64,000 nt of DNA from Pedobacter ginsenosidimutans (GTDB lineage Bacteria > Bacteroidota > Bacteroidia > Sphingobacteriales > Sphingobacteriaceae): positions 1-64,000 of the forward strand of contig NZ_LMZQ01000016.1 in assembly GCF_001442625.1 (NCBI RefSeq). Reading direction: 5' to 3'. Within the stretch, counting starts at the first letter, position 1; each line of letters starts with the position of its first letter. The translations under genes and the position numbers were made by a program. This document shows, piece after piece, positions 61,070 to 64,000 of the stretch. The notes beneath the pieces are model-generated. The model was not told where the DNA came from and did no database searches. It saw only the letters and a list, made by a program, of their open reading frames with translations.

Positions 61070-63346
61070 ATGGAAAAAGAATCGAACGATATTAGCAAGT
61101 GCCCGTTTCATAATGGCAGCATGAAAAGTAATGTAGGTGGTGGCGGTACCAGAAATGGCGACTGGTGGCCAAAGCAGTTAAAACTGAGTATTTTGCGTCA
61201 ACATTCTAATTTATCTAACCCAATGGATGGAGAATTTAGTTATGCAGAAGCTTTTAAAAGTTTAGATCTAGCCGCATTAAAGGCAGACCTTCATGCACTG
61301 ATGACCGATTCGCAAGATTGGTGGCCGGCAGATTTTGGTCACTACGGAGGTTTATTTATCCGCATGGCATGGCACAGTGCCGGAACCTACAGAGTGGGCG
61401 ATGGGCGTGGTGGTGCTGGTGCCGGATTACAACGTTTTGCACCGCTGAACAGCTGGCCGGATAATGTGAGTCTTGATAAAGCCCGCAGATTACTTTGGCC
61501 GATTAAACAAAAATACGGGCGCAAAATTTCTTGGGCAGATTTAATGATCTTAACGGGAAATATTGCCTTAGAATCGATGGGCTTCAAAACCTTTGGTTTT
61601 GCGGGAGGGCGTGAGGATGTTTGGGAAGCAGATGAATCGGTGTACTGGGGTTCAGAAACAACCTGGCTGGGTGGCGATCTCCGTTATGCACACGGTTCTG
61701 ATGGCGCACATAAGGCTCATGGCGTAGTGGTTACGGATGACGATGCCGATGGAGATGTTCACTCACGTAACTTAGAAAAACCACTTGCTGCAGTGCAAAT
61801 GGGATTAATATATGTAAACCCTGAAGGCCCGGATGGAAACCCAGATCCAATCCTTGCTGCGAAAGATATCCGCGATACTTTTGGCCGCATGGCAATGGAT
61901 GATGAAGAAACAGTAGCATTAATTGCTGGTGGGCACACCTTTGGTAAAACGCATGGCGCCGCCTCAGCAGATCACGTGGGCAAAGAGCCTGAAGCCGCCG
62001 GCATTGAAAGTCAAGGTCTAGGATGGAACAGCAGTTATGCTTCTGGCAAAGGTGCTGATGCCATTACGAGTGGATTGGAAGTAATCTGGACCACAACACC
62101 AACGCAATGGAGCAATAATTTTTTCGAAAACCTGTTTGGATTTGAATGGGAATTATCGAAAAGCCCTGCCGGTGCACATCAATGGAAAGCTATAAATGCT
62201 GAGGCCATTATTCCTGATGCATTTGACGGATCGAAAAAACATCTGCCAACAATGCTTACCACCGATCTTTCTTTAAGATTCGATCCGGCTTATGAAAAAA
62301 TATCAAGACGCTTCTTAGAAAATCCAGATCAGTTTGCTGATGCATTTGCTAGGGCATGGTTTAAATTAACACATCGCGATATGGGACCTTTGGCACGTTA
62401 CCTGGGGCCAGATGTACCACAGGAAGAATTGCTTTGGCAAGATCCAATACCTGCGGTTAACCATGCATTGATTAACGAGAGCGATATCGCAACATTGAAA
62501 GCAAAAGTATTGGCTTCAGGACTGAGTGTGGCCGAACTGGTTTCTACTGCATGGGCTTCGGCTTCTACTTTCCGCGGTTCTGATAAACGTGGTGGTGCCA
62601 ATGGTGCACGGATCCGTTTGGCTCCTCAAAAAGATTGGGCGGTTAACAATCCTCCACAATTGCAAAAAGTATTGGACGTATTATCGGATATTCAAAGTGA
62701 ATTTAATGCAGCACAAATTGATGGTAAAAAAGTTTCCTTAGCCGATTTAATTGTATTGGCAGGTGCTGCCGCGGTAGAAAAAGCTGCTGCTGCTGCCGGA
62801 CATTCAGTTACAGTTCCTTTTGCACCTGGACGGATGGATGCTTCGCAAGAACAAACCGACGTAGAATCTTTTGGTTATTTAGAGCCCGCTGCTGATGGTT
62901 TCCGTAACTACCGTAATTCAAAATCTCCGGTTCCTACGGAAGAATTCCTGATCGATAAAGCCCAGTTGCTTACTTTAACAGCACCTGAACTGACGGTGTT
63001 GGTGGGTGGTTTACGTGCGCTGGATACAAATTTTGATGGTTCGAAAAATGGTGTCTTAACCGGAAAACCCGGTCAGTTAACCAACGACTTTTTTGTAAAC
63101 CTATTGGATATGGAAACTGCATGGAAAGCTGTTGCAGAAGATAAAGAACTCTATATTGGAAGCAGCCGTTCAACTGGTCAGCCAAAATGGACCGCAACCC
63201 GTGCTGATCTTGTGTTTGGCTCTAATGCAGAATTAAGGGCAATTGCAGAGGTATACGCAAGCACAGATGCACAAGGTAAATTCGTGAAAGACTTTGTGGC
63301 CACCTGGAATAAAGTAATGAATTTAGATCGTTTTGATTTAAATTAA
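61070..63346 (+). CDS. katG: Bifunctional catalase-peroxidase
   Basis: 758 residues. It detoxifies H2O2 by catalase and peroxidase activity with haem b. Distal site Arg98, Trp101, His102 (RMAWHSAGTYR); proximal haem ligand His289 in GGHTFGKTHGA; SQGLGWNSSYASG and WTTTPTQWSNNFFENLF are typical. The C-terminal, non-catalytic duplicated domain (from about residue 445) has STAWASASTFRGSDKRGGAN. Length is normal for the family. No signal peptide. Own transcript, with an OxyR-like site upstream and a terminator at 63369. Confidence 0.97.
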   Translation: MEKESNDISKCPFHNGSMKSNVGGGGTRNGDWWPKQLKLSILRQHSNLSNPMDGEFSYAEAFKSLDLAALKADLHALMTDSQDWWPADFGHYGGLFIRMAWHSAGTYRVGDGRGGAGAGLQRFAPLNSWPDNVSLDKARRLLWPIKQKYGRKISWADLMILTGNIALESMGFKTFGFAGGREDVWEADESVYWGSETTWLGGDLRYAHGSDGAHKAHGVVVTDDDADGDVHSRNLEKPLAAVQMGLIYVNPEGPDGNPDPILAAKDIRDTFGRMAMDDEETVALIAGGHTFGKTHGAASADHVGKEPEAAGIESQGLGWNSSYASGKGADAITSGLEVIWTTTPTQWSNNFFENLFGFEWELSKSPAGAHQWKAINAEAIIPDAFDGSKKHLPTMLTTDLSLRFDPAYEKISRRFLENPDQFADAFARAWFKLTHRDMGPLARYLGPDVPQEELLWQDPIPAVNHALINESDIATLKAKVLASGLSVAELVSTAWASASTFRGSDKRGGANGARIRLAPQKDWAVNNPPQLQKVLDVLSDIQSEFNAAQIDGKKVSLADLIVLAGAAAVEKAAAAAGHSVTVPFAPGRMDASQEQTDVESFGYLEPAADGFRNYRNSKSPVPTEEFLIDKAQLLTLTAPELTVLVGGLRALDTNFDGSKNGVLTGKPGQLTNDFFVNLLDMETAWKAVAEDKELYIGSSRSTGQPKWTATRADLVFGSNAELRAIAEVYASTDAQGKFVKDFVATWNKVMNLDRFDLN

Positions 63347-63368
63347 TCAGAAATACAGCGTAACATTT

Positions 63369-63397
63369 AAAGGCACCGAAATTTTCGGTGCCTTTTT
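63369..63397 (+). terminator. Terminator of katG
   Basis: AAAGGCACCGAAA and TTTCGGTGCCTTT pair over 13 bp with almost no loop, then TT. Confidence 0.9.
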
Positions 63398-63476
63398 ACA
63401 GTTATCTCAATCGGGGAGTTTTGTTACCAAACGTTAAACGCAGAGGTATCCATCACCTGCATTACATTTTAAAAAA

Positions 63477-63504
63477 AAAACGGCTGCTTAGGGGCAACCG
63501 TTTT
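63477..63504 (-). terminator. Terminator of the downstream minus-strand gene
   Basis: AAAACGGCTGC and GCAACCGTTTT form an 11-position stem with one mismatch. The run of A before it becomes the T-tail on the minus strand, just past the end of the outer-membrane protein gene at 63548. Confidence 0.8.
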
Positions 63505-63547
63505 CGGATGGGTATGAAATCTGGGGTTTAAAAATTATTAAGTAAGG

Positions 63548-64000
63548 CTAAAACATATAGAATAAACTCGCCTGGGCAACATTGTTCTTTAGGTCAGGGC
63601 TAATATTGCCCAGTTTAAAATCACCTACTTTCTGTAGTCCGGCTATATACCTTGCACCAATACCAAAACCGCTTTTCGATTGAAAGCCAATACCACCTAC
63701 TGCACCCATGTCTAATTTTTTGGAAAAATCATTGCCGTTTAAGCCTTGAAGATCTTCCTTCACACGGAAACCAACCTGGGTTCCCGCCTCAACATACAAC
63801 CCGAACTTGGTTTTATATTTCAGTAGAACAGGAACGCTTGCATAGTACAGCTTAATATCCTGCCCACCAAAAGTACTGCTGGTTGTTTTTGCGCCCTGGG
63901 TAGAAAACAGAAATTCTTCCTGCACAGAAAAACTGTCCGAAATCCTGAAATTCACAATTGCACCCGCATGGAAACCAACAAGGCCTTCTGTTTCGAAATT
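63548..64000 (-). CDS. Outer-membrane beta-barrel protein (PorT-like), partial
   Basis: The C-terminal 150 residues of a barrel protein; the frame stays open to the window edge (NFETEGLVGFHAGAIVNFRI), so the start is outside. Alternating strands (KLYYASVPVLLKYKTKFGLYV, GFGIGARYIAGLQ) and the terminal Phe (SLFYMF) are typical of outer-membrane barrels inserted by BAM. SVPVLLKY is characteristic of PorT/OMP_b-brl_2 proteins. Function unknown. Confidence 0.8.
   Translation of the reverse strand, partial: NFETEGLVGFHAGAIVNFRISDSFSVQEEFLFSTQGAKTTSSTFGGQDIKLYYASVPVLLKYKTKFGLYVEAGTQVGFRVKEDLQGLNGNDFSKKLDMGAVGGIGFQSKSGFGIGARYIAGLQKVGDFKLGNISPDLKNNVAQASLFYMF

Overview
The window looks like a chromosomal segment of a Sphingobacteriaceae bacterium (phylum Bacteroidota), most like Pedobacter. 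The evidence is two SusC/SusD pairs, a hybrid two-component regulator, several TAnnTTTG-type -7 promoter elements, few Shine-Dalgarno sequences, many short intergenic inverted repeats, and a chondroitin lyase whose catalytic residues carry almost the same numbers as those of the Pedobacter heparinus enzyme. No database search was possible; family calls rest on motifs read by eye.

Layout. 1-1.2 kb: a structured non-coding edge, a small unknown gene and an ECF sigma factor. 1.4-4.9 kb: a UvrA paralogue and a LysE-type exporter. 5.3-9.5 kb: an operon with a Tat-type metallophosphoesterase, a putative outer-membrane barrel and a YncE-propeller/phosphoesterase fusion. 9.5-11.2 kb: repeats around msrA. 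11.2-13.4 kb: a secreted propeller-like protein and a YdcF-like protein. 13.7-18.5 kb: a SusC/SusD pair without enzymes. 18.9-21.7 kb: an S24/LexA-like repressor divergent from a four-repeat unknown protein and a HEPN protein. 21.9-38.8 kb: a complete polysaccharide utilisation locus. 38.9-43.8 kb: carbonic anhydrase, two unknowns, a Crp-type regulator, a HAD hydrolase and a CAT-fold acetyltransferase. 43.9-45.1 kb: tRNA-Ala(GGC) followed by gene debris, including a decayed M16 protease gene. 45.2-49.7 kb: split DsbD, cysteine synthase, Lrp regulator and a DUF2807 protein. 49.7-50.5 kb: a long gap holding a tmRNA-3'-end-like fragment. 50.5-60.8 kb: a kinase/phosphatase/FHA/SEDS-PBP cluster. 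61.1-64 kb: katG and the edge of an outer-membrane protein.

The PUL reads as one pathway. A PL8 lyase and a GH88 unsaturated glucuronyl hydrolase cut a uronic-acid glycosaminoglycan (chondroitin or hyaluronan type) to unsaturated sugars, and KduI and KduD process the released 4-deoxy-5-ketouronate. The divergent hybrid sensor probably acts at a 21-bp direct repeat just upstream of the susC promoter. No sulfatase is present, which favours an unsulfated substrate.

The most unusual locus is 50526-60810. It encodes two paralogous transmembrane Hanks-type kinases, two FHA or FHA-like proteins, a membrane-anchored PP2C phosphatase, a 32-residue membrane peptide, and a 1367-residue protein that joins a RodA/FtsW (SEDS) glycosyltransferase to a class-B PBP transpeptidase with all catalytic motifs intact. 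This parallels the actinobacterial pstP-rodA-pbpA-pknA-pknB-fha set, but with SEDS and PBP fused. It looks like a phospho-controlled cell-wall synthesis module that I do not recognise as described. A second candidate system is the S24 repressor/four-repeat protein/HEPN trio at 18.9-21.7 kb.
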